Assembly: GCA_002335605.1 (NCBI GenBank)
Contig: BEDY01000012.1
Span: forward strand, 310,001-374,000
From: Prillingera fragicola
Lineage: Eukaryota; Basidiomycota; Tremellomycetes; Trichosporonales; Trichosporonaceae
Direction of reading: 5' to 3'
DNA length: 64,000 bases
The first letter of the stretch is position 1. Every line of letters starts with the position of its first letter. Of the stretch, positions 1-14,471 are shown piece after piece. A program made the translations under genes and the position numbers. The notes under the pieces are model-generated. The model had not been told where the DNA came from, did not search any database, and saw nothing but the letters and a program-made list of their open reading frames with translations.

Positions 1-892
1 GCTGCTGAAACCAAACCAGCACCACGTCTGGTACAGTGGCTGGATGCTATGTTGGGCGTATGTGCTGACATTGAGACCACATGTTGGTTGGGTGGCTGTT
101 AGACGCCCATCTGCACGACGATCATGGCCAGGGCCTACGCCGGTGCTGCCGGCACCTCATACGCCGAGATAGTGGTCTGATCAGCGAATGGTAGCTTTGA
201 CTTCCCGTTCGGAGACTGGTAGTGAGTGAGCATTCCCACAACCACCCTGGTGGTCGCTATCGTGCCGTTTCGACTGCCAGGGCAGCCATGAACGTGGGCA
301 TGAGTTCTCCCCGGTGCCGCCGTGAGCATGCACGCCGCGACGTCGCCGTGTTGGCAACGGTCCGAGGGCTTTGGACGAGATGCCTGGCTTTGATCGTCCC
401 TGAAGACACCGAGATGGTTTTTTGTGCCTGGTAGACAACGCGCGCAACACTTTAATGTCCCAGCTGTGCGGTGGGATGGCATCATGTCCGTTTCAGATGT
501 TGCCAGCCGCCAGCGAGCGTGGGAGGTACAGTGTGCAAGGGTTCTGGCATCGGGCTTTCGGACTCACTGCAGCCAGAGGAGCGAAGTTCGAAACAGGGAT
601 GGTGGGAAGACTGTCGCTCGTTTCTGGGGCCACGGCCGTTGGCAAGTGTAGCCTTCGGATCGTTCGCTGCCAGATTCTGCCAACAGAGAGACGGACAACG
701 TGTGGCGAGCAGACGACGCAAAGGCGGTCTATCAGTCCCGTCAAGCAGTTCTCACGAAGCGACCGGGGAATGCGTCCAAATGAGTACATATATCTCTGCT
801 GGTTTGGTGGCAGTTGCAACTTATCTCCCCCGTCTCTCAATTCGACACCCCGCTCACCTAGCACGCTCATTTGGTACCACCACGATCCCACA
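1..892. other. Left-end non-coding stretch
   Basis: I see no supportable gene here. Open frames on both strands are short or low in complexity and have no recognisable domain. The last part is probably the promoter and 5' leader of the small secreted protein that starts at 893; a purine/pyrimidine-rich leader ending in CACAATG precedes that start. Confidence 0.5.
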
Positions 893-1315
893 ATGAAGAT
901 TGCTCTCCTCGTCACCCTCTTCGCTGTGGCGGCCTCTGCCTCGCCCACCTGGGGCGGCCACCACAAGCCCCAGCGCCCCCACAAGCCCGAGAAGCCCCAG
1001 GTCTCGAGCACTCCTCCCCCCACCTCTGTTTGCTCCTACGAGTGCGGCGGTGGATGGTGCAGGAACGAGATCTTCAACTGGACCTCGTACAAGAAGACTG
1101 GCCGCTGGAAGCGCGGACGCAGCTACGGCGCCTCCAAGCACCGTTGCTCATACGTGAGTTTGTCTCGGACGCTGGCATTGATAACCAAACTAACATTGCA
1201 GTCGGGCGGCCGCTCTCCTTGGGAGATTAGTCGTCAGTGCTACGACTGCCTCTGCCGCAACGGCTACGACGTCAGGGATGGTCTCGCCGACGACTACAGG
1301 CGTGTCTGCGCTTAA
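893..1315 (+). CDS. Small secreted cysteine-rich protein
   Basis: I do not recognise the family. Exons are 893-1153 and 1202-1315. The 48-nt phase-0 intron (GTGAGT...TTGCAG) has a length divisible by three, so the frame reads through it and simple ORF calling would include intron sequence. The product is about 124 aa. It starts MKIALLVTLFAVAASAS, a clear signal peptide, then has a Pro/Lys-rich linker (HKPQRPHKPEKPQ) and a C-terminal half with eight cysteines in the pattern SVC, YEC, GWC, HRC, RQC, YDC, LC and VC at the end. An even Cys number in a small secreted protein suggests four disulfides and an extracellular role, for example effector-like or wall-associated. The start was chosen because the signal peptide begins exactly at this Met; upstream in-frame sequence looks like leader. 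Confidence 0.7.
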   Translation: MKIALLVTLFAVAASASPTWGGHHKPQRPHKPEKPQVSSTPPPTSVCSYECGGGWCRNEIFNWTSYKKTGRWKRGRSYGASKHRCSYVSLSRTLALITKLTLQSGGRSPWEISRQCYDCLCRNGYDVRDGLADDYRRVCA

Positions 1316-2605
1316 GCAACATGACGGCGCATGGACAATTACCCCTCAACTTAGACACCCCCTTGCTTCTCTTTCTTCATCGTCGCTCGTAGACTTTTTA
1401 TTTCCCTTTCAAGTCCACAATACCTAGGACGGACAATGTATCAGTTGTTTCTACGCGACACTACATAACGCTGCACATTACTGGAATATTCATGTTGGAG
1501 GTGTTGTCACACTACTACTGCTACTGGAAGCTGGAAGGAACAATGACTGCCCAGTGCAAGAGTTGCGACGCAATGGGTTCCCGATGGCGCCAGTGGTCGA
1601 GTGCCAAAAAGATTGGTTCCTGTGGATTGTGCACGCCATTACCGTAGGCAAGCAGCGACAGTGCAAAAGGCGATGAAGACGACGTCCAGACCATTAGAGG
1701 CAAGAGAGCCAAGAGAGGGCAGCAGGCACCAGGTCGAATGGTCGTAATCCACTTCTCACGTGCAAAAAGCCCTGAGACGCGTCCCATCCGTTGTCCCATC
1801 TGGGGTGCAGCTACACGACCACCTGCAGCGTGCATGACCTCCAATGCTTCAAGCCTTGTCGTCAACCAGACGTGCTTGCCGTCCCGTATACCTCGCACTC
1901 TCCAAGGCATACCGACTGCAGTACAACTGCATTGTGGGCATCACCTCAGCCCATCTCCATGGGCTGACGAGATGGCTATGGCACCCGCATCCAAGATACA
2001 ATCGAAAACTCCGAGCCTGCGATGCTCTGCTCCGGATGCTACCACAAAAGCACAACAGCGGGGTTTTGTCATCCGCAATGCATACTGTACATAGGCATCC
2101 GCAGGATCCGCAGCGCCGCACGCCAAGGGGTTGAGCTGGAACCAACCCATCCTCGGACAGGGACGATCGAGTGCAGGTGATCTGTCAACGGGACGACTGT
2201 CAATGACTACTGGACTGGGCCAGCGTCGTCGCGACCAGGCGTGCTCGTTTGAGCAGACCAGGCGTGCTTACGGACTCGAAACCTGAGCAACCACTCGCTG
2301 TCTTTGCTTGCATGGATCTCGTTTGAGGCCAGGTTGCCAGGCTACAGCGCGTCCCGCGACCCTGAACAGCCACTGCCTACTGCATCAAGAAATTAATTAA
2401 TTCAATTATTTCAACGGCTCGAGGTATTGTTTCGCCTTTCGAGTGCATGGAGATGGAGTGAGCACTTGCTGCGTTGGGACAATGTACTGCGCAAGGCAGA
2501 GAGTGTGCAGGAGTGAGATGCAAAGCAGAGCGTGGGCTGAGCATTGGCGGCTCTGTGATGAGTCCTCCGACACTTCTCTCCCTTGCTGATTCGATTTCAC
2601 AACAA
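1316..2605. other. Intergenic region, convergent gene ends
   Basis: This is the 3' flank of the small secreted protein and the 3' flank of the minus-strand pepsin-like gene. The stretch at about 2388-2412 is AT-rich (AAATTAATTAATTCAATTATT). I see no gene or repeat that I can support. Confidence 0.5.
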
Positions 2606-4021
2606 TCACATTACAATAACACATACACATACAATCGTGACCAACATACTTGCGAGAGACGCAGAATGCACAAGTTGACCGCTGTTCAAGGTAGGGTTGT
2701 AGACCCCGTCAGCAAGCTTGGCAAATCCCACCGAGGACGGCTCGTAACGGAAAGCCGTGTACACATTGCGCAGAAACGGGAGACCAAGCGTATATTCGTC
2801 CGGGGTAGAGTTCCAGCGCGCATAAAGGGGGGCAATGCACTGTGTCCTGTTCTCATCAATCCTGTCTTGTCCCATGAATGACGGGGTCCGGCCAGAGGTC
2901 AGCTCTGCGGGGTCCAGGTCGAAATCGACGCCGCCAAAGGTAAACGACACCCGTGCCGAGGTCGAGCAGGGTATAATCCCCACAGTATAGTAGCCAGAGC
3001 GTGCCTTCCAGCCTCCCATGGAACCCATTGAGTTGTCAATGATCTCGGCTCCTGGAATGGAGCGCATCATGGCCTGGATGAGTGCGAGAGGCAGATTGCA
3101 GCCGCTACTTGCTGTTGAGACGGATACGACAGTGGGCTCGTCGTACACAGGATTGCCGTCTACCAGCACTCTCTCAAGAGTGATGCTCCAGGAAGAGTTG
3201 CCAGCGCTGGGAATGTAGGTCATGCTGTTGTTTCCAAACCACGACGCGTTCAAGCCCCTGTTGCTCGTTAGATCAGCCATTGAGACAACTCCTCACCCTA
3301 GAGTAATCTGTCCATCATCAGGCACTGCTCGTGGCCTCCTGTCATCATCCTCGTACGTGACACTGCCCTTTCGCGAACGCTTTAGATACAGCCCAAACTG
3401 GGGTTGGGCCCATCCAGTGTTCGCAGGCAGGCTGCTGCTCGCGCCGAGTCCAAGGCTTCCTCCACTTGTGTTAGATGCAATGGATGGCTCCATCCCGAGA
3501 TAGTACCTGTTGGCAATCGTCGGAGGGGTGGGTGTATCTGGCGGTGGCCGTGTCTCTTGGATGAATTCTGAAGGTGTATGAGCTGGAGGCTCTGTGGGAT
3601 ATGTGTACGCACGGATTGGCACCTGTACAGAGCTGCTCCCTAACTCCACAATGTCCGTTCCAATGGTGCCGATTTGACCCATTTCTTCAAAAGTCGACAC
3701 ATTAGACCAGCTTGTGCTCTGGCCCGGATCATATGGCGCAGATGTCCACTCCCAATCGTGACTACCGGTCACCCGCTTCAAGACGGTGGCTGCTCGGCTG
3801 ACATCGACAGTGAGGTTGATTTGAACCCCTGGTGTGCCGACCATGACGGGGACAGTGTAGAACATCTCGTGAGAGTGGCCCGTTAGAGAAAGAGACGTCA
3901 CTGTGCCGTTGGACGAGGTTTCGCGCTTCGCCTCGTGTCCTGCCTGGGCTGGAAGAGCGGTGGCTGCAGCCTGGTTGGGGACCGCAGCCAGGCCGAGTAT
4001 GGCCAGCGCAAGGAGCTTCAT
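2606..4021 (-). CDS. Secreted pepsin-fold protein lacking catalytic aspartates (A1-like, GPI-type tail)
   Basis: Exons (minus strand) are 4021-3297 and 3257-2606; the 39-nt intron is 3258-3296 and the product is 458 aa. MKLLALAILGLAAVPNQAAA is a signal peptide. The order of a pepsin-family (A1) protease follows: FYTVPVMVGTPG, a first active-site position reading VDVSRAA near residue 73 where DTGS is expected, GGSLGLG near 188-193, WAQPQFGLYLKR, GQITLGGLN, and a second active-site position reading SVSTASSGCNLP near 287-298 where DTGS/DSGS is expected. The first motif keeps an Asp but loses Thr-Gly-Ser; the second has Ser in place of Asp. The C terminus ends in a short hydrophobic run, as in GPI-anchored fungal proteins. 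It is a paralogue of the gene at 9012-10612. I infer a non-catalytic wall or surface protein; proteolysis is unlikely. The splice join gives LGGLN, matching FGGLN in the paralogue. Confidence 0.82.
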
Positions 4022-4399
4022 CAGTAAGCTTAGTGCGTTGCACAGAGTTTGCAGTGAGAGAGAAAGCGCGGAAAGTTGAATACCCAGTCTGGACTTTAGT
4101 AGACCGGGTCGCGGCTGTGCAATCTCGGTGATCACCTGATACTGTCCTGGCAGAGCGGCCATCAGTCTTGCCCGCTGCCATCAACTAAGGCAGGCTGCAC
4201 TGCCCCAAGCTGCATTGCAGTGATCCTCAGTATCATGAAGCATCACCAGTATTGGATGTTCGGGCCAGTCAGCATGAACCCCGTGTCACCACCGAGGGCG
4301 GTGCCTACCGCCGCGCGTGCGTGCCTCGTCATGGCGGCATGCCCCGTGAGTTATCTCATACCACATCATCTCTTCTCCAAAATGCATATGCACTCCTAA
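4022..4399. other. Promoter of pepsin-like gene / 3' flank of GH43 gene
   Basis: This short gap separates two minus-strand genes. The part next to 4021 holds the upstream leader of the pepsin-like gene. An in-frame extension to 4162 exists, but it would put non-signal sequence ahead of the signal peptide and was not used. Confidence 0.5.
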
Positions 4400-6997
<2,598 letters not shown>

Positions 6998-8877
6998 ATG
7001 TCCGACGCCCACGGCCGGGAGGCTCCTCCTCATTCTGAGAAGACCCCAGTTGAAGAAAAACAAGCCGAAAATGTCGATCTTGTGGACACCTTTGCCGATC
7101 TGCCCCAGTCTGCCTTTGCGCGTATGCCAGCCAGTACGCTTATCCGAAAGTTCTGGAGGCTGTACGTCTTTGGACTCTCGGTGTCGATCTCCGCCATCTA
7201 TGTGGGGTACACCTTGAGTGCCCCCGGTAACGTTGTTGCCAATCAAGGTGCGTCAGCTCTATGTGCAACTGTTTCAATGACCTTGCACCAGGCGGGTTGA
7301 TACAGAGACTACAACCATCTGATTTGCATTTGGGCTTACAGTCCAGGCTTCATCAATGTCTTTGGCACCGTACACAACCCCGAGACTGGCGCTCTTGAGC
7401 TGAATGCCTCACATGTCTCTCTCTGGAGTGGATTCAGCACTGTTGGCCAAATTGTGACCCAGATCATCTCCCCAATGATTGGTGACCGCTTTGGACGCCG
7501 CGTCAACTTGTATCTTCTGACTCTCACCATGGTCATTGCCATCATTCTGGAGATTGTGGCCACGAATTGGAAGGTTGGTTCTCTGCACTCGCCACCTTTC
7601 TCGACACCTGCTGACTGTCGACAGGTGTTCCTCATATCTAAGATTATGGCTGGATTCTGCTGCGGTTTCCTGGGTACCACGGTCATGACTTACATGTCTG
7701 AGATTGCCATGCCGCAAATGCGTGGCTCCCTGCTGGCCTCATTCTCCTTGTCTTGGGCATTTGGCAACTTGTTCTCAGCAGTCGGCCTCCAGGTCCTCAC
7801 CAAGGTTGCTCCCCTCGAGTTCCGCCATATTTTCTACTCTGAGTTTGTGGTGCTTGGCATCTGGTTGATCCCCCTTGCGCTGCTTCCCGAGTCTCCCCGT
7901 AAGCTTCATTGGACGTCCGAGCCAACAGACAGGTAATTGAGGCTGACATTATTCAGCGTGGCTTGCAGAAAAAGGCCGCCACGAGCAGGCCAAAAAGTCG
8001 TTGCGCCGCCTCGTAGGCAACGTGGAGGGCTACGACGTCGAGTACGAGTACTCGGTCATCCTGGCCGAGGTGAACATGTCCAAAGCTCTCCAAGAAGCAA
8101 AGTCCAATTCGGCTTGGGGTGCCTTGTTCAAGTGGGCCAACTTGAAGCGCGCCTTGATTGCTGCTTTGCCCTTTACGTTCCAAAACTTTGTCGGTGTTCC
8201 CCTCGTCTACGGCAACACGACCTACTTTTTCTCCCTTGCTGGTGTCAAAGATGCTTTCACTGCCAGTCTCATCATCTCTATCATTGGTATCTGCGCTACC
8301 GCTGCTTCATTCTATCTGGTTGAACGCTTTGGACGCCGCTTCCTCGTTCTGATGGGCTCCGGCGTGTGCATTGTCTGCGTCATTATCATTGGCGCTTTGG
8401 GAACACAGACCATTAATCCCAAGCTCGCTATTGCCCTTATTACTGTCTGCTCCGTCTGGGTCTTGTTCTACGGAATCTCCCTTGGACCCATTGGCTGGAT
8501 GGCTCTTGTGGAAGTCTCGTCGCCTGCTCTTCGTGCCAAGACTGCTTCTCTCGCCACAGTCATCCAATCGTGCTCTGGCGTTCTCTTTGTGAGTATTCGA
8601 CAGCTGCTCGAAATGTCTAATACTTCAGAACTACACTGTCCCGCTCCTACTGTCCGATCAGTACGCCGGGTGGGGCTCCAAGATCGGTTTCTTCTTTGGC
8701 GGCATTAGTCTGATCATGTTTGCCATTTCTTACCTATGGTTCCCCGAGACCAAGGGCCGCTCTTACGCTGCGCTCGACGAGCTGTTCGAACGAGGCGTCA
8801 GTCCTCGTCACTTTGCCACGACCAGGACGGCAGCAGAGGAGGGAAGTTCGCTTGACGGGGACGTGCCACGAGTCTAA
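6998..8877 (+). CDS. MFS sugar transporter (sugar porter family)
   Basis: Five exons: 6998-7247, 7347-7573, 7625-7898, 7957-8588, 8629-8877, giving 543 aa. Sugar-porter signatures are present: GDRFGRRVNLYLL after the second membrane segment, LLPESPRWLAEKGRHEQA (restored exactly by the 58-nt intron 7899-7956), ERFGRRFLVLMG, and the PETKG-type end FPETKGRSYAALDELFERG. About 12 membrane segments can be seen; the N-terminal 50 residues are hydrophilic and cytosolic. The second intron (7574-7624, 51 nt) has no stop and a length divisible by three. The first intron is 99 nt, long for this window, and I could not rule out a very small extra exon in it. Its divergent partner is an intracellular GH43 enzyme, so the substrate may be a xylo-oligosaccharide or pentose; this is inference from context. 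Confidence 0.88.
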
Positions 8878-9011
8878 GTGTGCGCTGAACGAGTTGTAAG
8901 ATGTGCATGTATGGCGGGAAACGATCTGGCAGAAGAGAACTAGAAAATGAATTCATAATATTGGGGATGAATATGGATACAGTACTGTTCTTCTTACGTC
9001 TCTACCATTAC

Positions 9012-10612
9012 CTAGGCAAGTGCGAGGACACCGATGGCAATAGCAGCCACGGCACCAACAGCGGGCGCGGCGAGCGCCCCGGCGCCGCCCCTGGCAACGG
9101 GGTTGTACACACCGTCAGCGAGCTTTGCGAATCCAACGGCAGGGGGCTCGTAGCGGAAGGCAGTGTAGACGTTGTGAAGGAAGGGCAATCCGATGCTGTA
9201 CTCCATGCCCTTTGGCAGTTCCGAGGTGTCGACGGACCCGTTGCTCATGATCGAGAATGAGTCGGAGCTAACACCGTAGATGGGAACGAGACATTTGTCG
9301 GTCTCGGTCGTCTTTCCGTTATTGGTATTGGTGACGCCGCCACCCGAGGTGAGCTCGGATGGGTCAATGCTGAAGGCGGTACCACCAAAGGTGAACGAAA
9401 TACTGGTCTTGCTCGAGCATGGAACAAGAGCAACGTGCAACTTCCCAGGGAGGCCCAGAGTCGAGCCGGAGACGCTCTCTGTCATGCCCTTTGCCGCCGA
9501 GGCGATGCCCTCGACAACGGCCATCGGTAGAATGCACGCAGAGCTGCCAGTCGAGACCCTAACCGAGACTGGCGCTTTCAACACGGCCTTGTCGGCAATA
9601 GTTACGTTGTCGAGGGTAATGGTCCAGTTGCTGGTCTTGCTCTCAACATAGGTCATGGGGTTGCTGCCATAGTAGGACGAGTTGAGGCCACCAAAGGTAA
9701 TCTCTCCGTCGTTTCGGACAGGCTGGACCCACTGGCTGGAGGTTGAGCCCTTCAATGTGCCGCTGTTTGAGCGCTTAAAGTACATGCCAAACTGCGGTTC
9801 GGCCCACGCGGATGAGGCATCGTAGCTAAAGCTCTTCTCGCCGGAAGAAGATGTCCACCCTAGACCAAGGATGCCACCAACCCCGGCCACAGCCGTGTTC
9901 CCGCCTTCCTCGCCGGCGGCGGATGGCGTGTTGGGGGACTTGACCTGGCCGTTGTCGAGGGCGTCTGCAGTCGTTAGCCTCGTAAGCAATGGAAATATGA
10001 CTCACAAACAATCTTGTTCATACGATTCTGACCAATTTGTACAATGTCACGACCCTGGAAGCCGACTGGCTTACTGGCCTGTCGGGGACCAAAGGACTCC
10101 CATCCTTCCGTGTTGTCGTCGGGAGTGAAACTCCTACTCTTGTCCGCGTCAAAGTGGGCAAGGCTCGAAGCACCGCACCCAGTGCAGTTTGACGCATAGA
10201 CGTAGACAAAGGGGTTGTCGGTGCCGATGAGCATGTCCATCTGTTGCCCGGGCAAGCCAATTTGCGCTGGGACACTGTACAACGTCTCGCCAACACGACC
10301 CACCAGAGCTGCAACGTCGATCGCGGGGATCGAGTTCAATACGGTGTTGCCTTGAGCAGAGCCGCTGGCGGTTGGGTTGGGCCCGTCGCCGGCAGTGGCT
10401 GCGGGTGCGCTGCTGGCGGCTGCGGAGCTGCTAACAACACTGCTAGCGCCTCCGGTGTCCTGCTGGCGTTTGGCGAGTCGCGCAACAGCGTCGGGATGCA
10501 GGTGGCGGCGGATGGGCAGGCTGATGGGACCGACGGCCGGGGCGGGTGCGGCGAAGGACGGCGCGGAGAGTGCGAGGGCCGTAAGGAGTGTGAATGTTGT
10601 GTCAAACTTCAT
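9012..10612 (-). CDS. Secreted pepsin-fold pseudo-protease with GPI-type tail
   Basis: Exons (minus): 10612-10006 and 9964-9012, with a 41-nt intron 9965-10005; 519 aa. It has a signal peptide (MKFDTTFTLLTALALSAPSF), a possible Kex2 site LAKR at about 46-49, a Ser/Ala-rich linker (about 55-90), and then a pepsin-family body: LYSVPAQIGLPGQQ, MLIGTDNPFVYV near 127-138 where DTGS is expected, CTGCGA, GGILGLG, WAEPQFGMYFKR, GEITFGGLN, and VRVSTGSSACILP near 337-349 where DTGT/DSGS is expected. Both catalytic Asp positions are replaced (Gly130 and Ser340). The C terminus runs GAGALAAPAV followed by a hydrophobic Ala/Val stretch, typical of a GPI signal. Several NxS/T sequons are present. TTATATAT at 10662-10669 is a plausible TATA element. 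It is a paralogue of the gene at 2606-4021, so the inactive state predates the duplication or evolved twice. Confidence 0.85.
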
Positions 10613-11841
10613 GATTGAGCAAGTTGAGGATACGGCTGGATGTCGTGTGCTGCGACGGCTGTTATATATCTCGTTTCCTTGAGCCGCCCATGCTTTACTC
10701 CACAGGGCTCCGAGCGGCGCGGACAGGAGACCAGAAGAAATCCAACGGAACAGCACAATCAAGCATAGAGACCAACGATATCTCGCCGACTTTCCTTTGT
10801 TCGCCATCTCATCCAATGATGCCATGAGCAGGGGTTGGTGCCTGGGGCTTCATGGTTACAGAGTCGTCCCTGGCGCTAAGGACGACCATCTCTGTTCGCC
10901 ATGGACCCCGCCAGGCGCGCCAGTCCCGCAGTGCCCACCGACGCCGAATCCTGGGCTCGAGAATGCGATGCGTGCCGCGTGAGCCAAGCATAGCGCGGCA
11001 CGGGGCAAGGGGACGGGATAAAGTCGATAACGACACAAGCGAGTGAAGCGAGCAGTCGCCGGAGGCACTAGCAGTCGCCGGTGAGAGCACCGCCTTTGCA
11101 GCACGGCGATGCTGTATCCGCCGGGATGAGATCAGAGATCAGAGATGATGGCACTGTACGTACAGTATCTGCCCGCCTTGACGCAGCTTGCCATGAGGTC
11201 AAAACTGCACACTCAATGACGAACATGGCCAAACACAGGGATAAGTGGGTCGGATGCAACGACAAACAGGGCTCGAATAGATGACACGCAGGGTTCCTGC
11301 TGTCCTTGGATCCTTGGTCAGGAATGAGCTGTAGACCTGCCCAAAGGAGCTGAAACGTTATACTCGTGGACGAGCGCACTCTTCTGACTGTACACATGAC
11401 AGCGATCAGGAACCCCACGGAAGCTGTGGTCCGTTTCTGGGTCGCGTGTTGGTTGATCCACAAGACAATCTGTGTACGACGTGCACCTGCGATTCAAGCA
11501 CGCACCGCATCGTGGCTTCTGTCGTCCTGAAGGAACCGTCGCTCGGACATGGGAGTGGAGTGGCTTGGCGGTGCTAGCGCCGATGAAGACGACAAACCTG
11601 CTCCACGGCGCTTGTCGTCATCAGCACTAGTGAGGTCCATCAGTGAGGTCCGTTAGTGAGGGTGCGTTAGTGAGGTCCATCGCCGCTGCCTCCGACGGAA
11701 TGACGAGCAAAGTCTCGGCATCGGCCCGACCAGGCCCACGAAGAGTGCGAACAAAAGTACAAATCACCATGCTGCATGCATTACAAGCCCGCGGCGGGCC
11801 ATCCCTATGTCGTGTGCACCTCGGCCGACCTTCCAATTGGT
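10613..11841. other. Intergenic region with a small tandem repeat
   Basis: Promoter of the minus-strand pepsin-like gene on the left and 3' flank of the ferric reductase gene on the right. Apart from the small repeat at 11628-11680, listed separately, I see no gene. Confidence 0.5.
11628..11680. repeat. Short tandem repeat (AGTGAGGTCC units)
   Basis: Four imperfect units of 12-13 bp built on TAGTGAGGTCCA: 11628-11639, 11641-11652, 11654-11666 (more diverged) and 11668-11679. It is non-coding and lies about 160 bp beyond the stop of the ferric reductase gene. Confidence 0.7.
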
Positions 11842-14253
11842 CTACCACACAAAAGCGTCCTCAAAGTACTCCATTGTCCGCCCACTGACCCGCCCCTCAC
11901 CCTCCCCGTAGGCCCGCGCGACAGCCGCGCGCAGGTCGTCCATCATGGCAAACGGCCCGCAGGAGAGCACCGCAATGCGCTCGTCGCCCTGCAGCCCTGC
12001 CAGAGCCGTTCGCAGCGTTCCGGCCATGTCGGGGCGTCCAGAGTCGAAACACGGGCTGGGGCGGGAGATGAGGGTGTCAGACGAGGAAGCACTGTCCGTG
12101 TCGTCGTCGGCGGGGGCACTCTTACCCACTGCCGCCGCGGCGTAGCCCTCCTCACACGCTGCCGCAGCCTCGGGGGACTCTTTAGTGAGCCACACCTGGA
12201 TGCGTGCATGGGAGGCGTTCTCGTCGCTGAGCTCGTGCCGCAGCACGTCGGCGGCGTAGCGCGCCTGCCGCACGCTCCAGACGACGGTGACGCGCTTGGC
12301 CTTGTGTTCGCGCAGCGCAAAGACGTACGGCAGGATGGCCGCGATACCGCTCCCGCCCGCGATGAGGAGGACGTGCTCGAACGCGTGCAGCGGGTGCGAG
12401 GCGCCATACGGACCTTCGGGGAGGACGCGCATGTGCATGTCCGTGCCGCCACCGCCGACCTCGTGTGCGACGTCGAGGCCGGGTGTGTCGGTCCCGCCGC
12501 GCTGGGATTCGAGGTCGTTGAGCCCAAACGTGTCGATGCGCGCTTTGAGCCTGCGTGTGGCGCCGCCGCGCGGGGCGAGGAGAAAGTGCAGATCCGTCGC
12601 GCCGCCTGCGGGTGCGCGTGTCCAGCTCGCGAGGGTGAAGGGGTGGTTCTCCCATGGTGTCAGGGAGCGCGGGGTGTAGAGAAAGTAGTAGGCGCCGGGG
12701 GAGGGCGAGCAGGGGACCGAGGTGCGGACGGTGAGCCTGACGAGCCCCTCGTCGCCGCCTGTGAGCTTGCAGACTGTGTTGCGGCCGCCTGAGCGGAAGG
12801 TCTTGTAGGAGAGAATCAGGAGGCGGGCGAGGCGGAGTACCCTGTCAAAGATCCACAGACCGAGGGTCGCCCAGAGCCAGCCGTCATAGTCGCCGCGGAA
12901 GATGGAGACGTGTGCAAAGAGGTAGACCAGTGTGAGGATGGCGAGAAAGATGTGAAAGTTGAGAAACAGCTCGTACGCGCCTTCACGGAAGGGGCGGACC
13001 GAGAGCGGGAGAAGCAGAACCATGGCCGCCGTAGCCTGGAGATGATCAGCACTGCCGTCGGTCTGGGACTTACAAAAACACCGGCCTTGTAGAACCACAA
13101 TGCCCACTCTGCCGCCAACCTGTCCCACGTGAGGTACAAGTACGCGACGCTATGCACGACGGCCTGCACGGTGGCGACCCGCGCGACCCAGCGGTGAAAC
13201 AGGTTCGAGTACTGGTACGACCAGCCGGTGCACCATTTGATGATATCGTTGCGCCCCGCGAGCATCCACAAGAGGGGAATGTTGTAAAAGCACAGAATAC
13301 CCGTGCGGTCGCCGACGTAGCGGGAGAATTCTGACCAAAAGTCGTTTGGCCAGTGAAAGTTGAAGGCGACAAAGTCGTAACCTGTCGAGCAGAAGAGAAT
13401 GTTGATCGCGACGTAGGCTGAGATCTGCAGTTGTCAGTTCTGGGGCTCACAGTGATGACTAACCCAGAATGCTTCCAAGCGGGTAGGAAGCGACAACCAC
13501 CCGTTCCACGCCGGGATGAGATGCCTGTATCCGCCCACCGCCGGGGTCTCGATGTATCGCCTGTACCAGGTGTATGCACGGCCGACAGCGCCCGTGGTGC
13601 GCTTGGCCCCCGTGTTGACCCTGGGCGAGCGGCACGGCGCGAGATGGCCAGCGACGCGCGAGACGGTGCCCACCGCGACGATGAATGCCGCGAGGACGTA
13701 GAGCCAGTTTCCAAACGCGTGGTGCTGCTGGGTCAGCTCGTCGTGCAACACTTTGACTCACGTAGCGCGCGACGCTGTCCCAGGCGTTCTCGGTGTCGAC
13801 CCCCGCAGCATAGTCGGCCGAGCTGACGAGCACGGTGCTGTTGTACACTGTCCCCTTGCCAAAGTTGGCGACGACCTCGATATCCTCGACAGAGCTATAG
13901 TTGATCCTGGGCCTGACATCCTCGACGTGCGGGACATTCTCCTCCTCCATGAACCCAAACTTGACCAGACTCTCCACCATGTGCCGCCAGCTATCGTCGA
14001 TAGTCGCGTTACTCTCGCAGTAAATGTCCATGCAAAGCACGATCGACGTGAGGTAGTGCTCGCTTTCGAAGCGGCCAAAGAACGGCGCGCGGTCGGGCGG
14101 AAAGTCGTCAAATTTCACTGAAGCGAGCGTGTCGTAGCATGCGCCGTAGCATGTGCCCTCGCCGAGGCCTGCGGGGTTGGACGGCGCGAGGAGGCCGAGT
14201 ATGCGTGTGAGCAGCGCGGGGAGCGCGGCCAGGACCTCGGGGGTGGACAACAT
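11842..14253 (-). CDS. FRE-type ferric/cupric reductase transmembrane component
   Basis: Exons (minus): 14253-13762, 13727-13464, 13424-13074, 13035-11842; introns 34, 39 and 38 nt; about 766 aa. The second intron end could also be 13725, which would remove one Gln. An N-terminal lumenal/extracellular region with Cys and NxS/T sites is followed by membrane helices. Two histidine pairs, FHRW...VVHS (about H329/H343) and NFHI...FAHV (about H397/H411), each 13 residues apart inside, are the bis-haem ligands of this family. HPFTLAS (about 500-506) is the FAD-binding motif, LLIAGGSGIAAILP the NADPH-binding loop, and LSCGPFAMMDDLRAAV the C-terminal NAD(P)H-site motif. The protein reduces extracellular Fe(III)/Cu(II) so that iron can be taken up. 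A perfect ATCTGATAA site lies about 210 bp upstream of the ATG, shared with the siderophore transporter at 25513, which suggests iron-repressed expression. Confidence 0.93.
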
Positions 14254-14462
14254 TGCCGGCCGTGTGCGTGGTGGCGATGAGAGCTGGAGAGTGGTGGAGA
14301 GAAAGGAGGATCCTAAGGCGGGAGAGTCATGGCTGTTGGTGCGTGCTGGGTGGAGAGGAGGAGCAGAGTACCATCGGCCGAAGTGAGCAGGCCAAGAAAA
14401 TGAGCACTGGAGGTCACCGGAGAGGTCAGGAGCGGAAGAAAAATCAGCGGGACACTTTTCTA

Positions 14463-14471
14463 ATCTGATAA
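14463..14471 (+). promoter_or_regulatory. Iron-repressor GATA site upstream of ferric reductase
   Basis: The sequence is ATCTGATAA, a perfect match to the ATCWGATAA consensus bound by fungal GATA-type iron repressors (Urbs1, SreA, Sre1, Sfu1). It lies about 210 bp before the ferric reductase start at 14253. A CCAAT box follows at 14481-14485. The target role is inferred; the match itself is seen. Confidence 0.65.

Noticed and set aside
422..1315. 297-aa frame that extends the small secreted protein upstream
   Set aside because: The extension lacks any domain and would bury the signal peptide; the Met at 893 is the natural start and the apparent continuity includes an in-frame intron.
11776..12792. 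338-aa + frame over the ferric reductase
   Set aside because: Antisense to a gene with clear FAD, NADPH and haem motifs.
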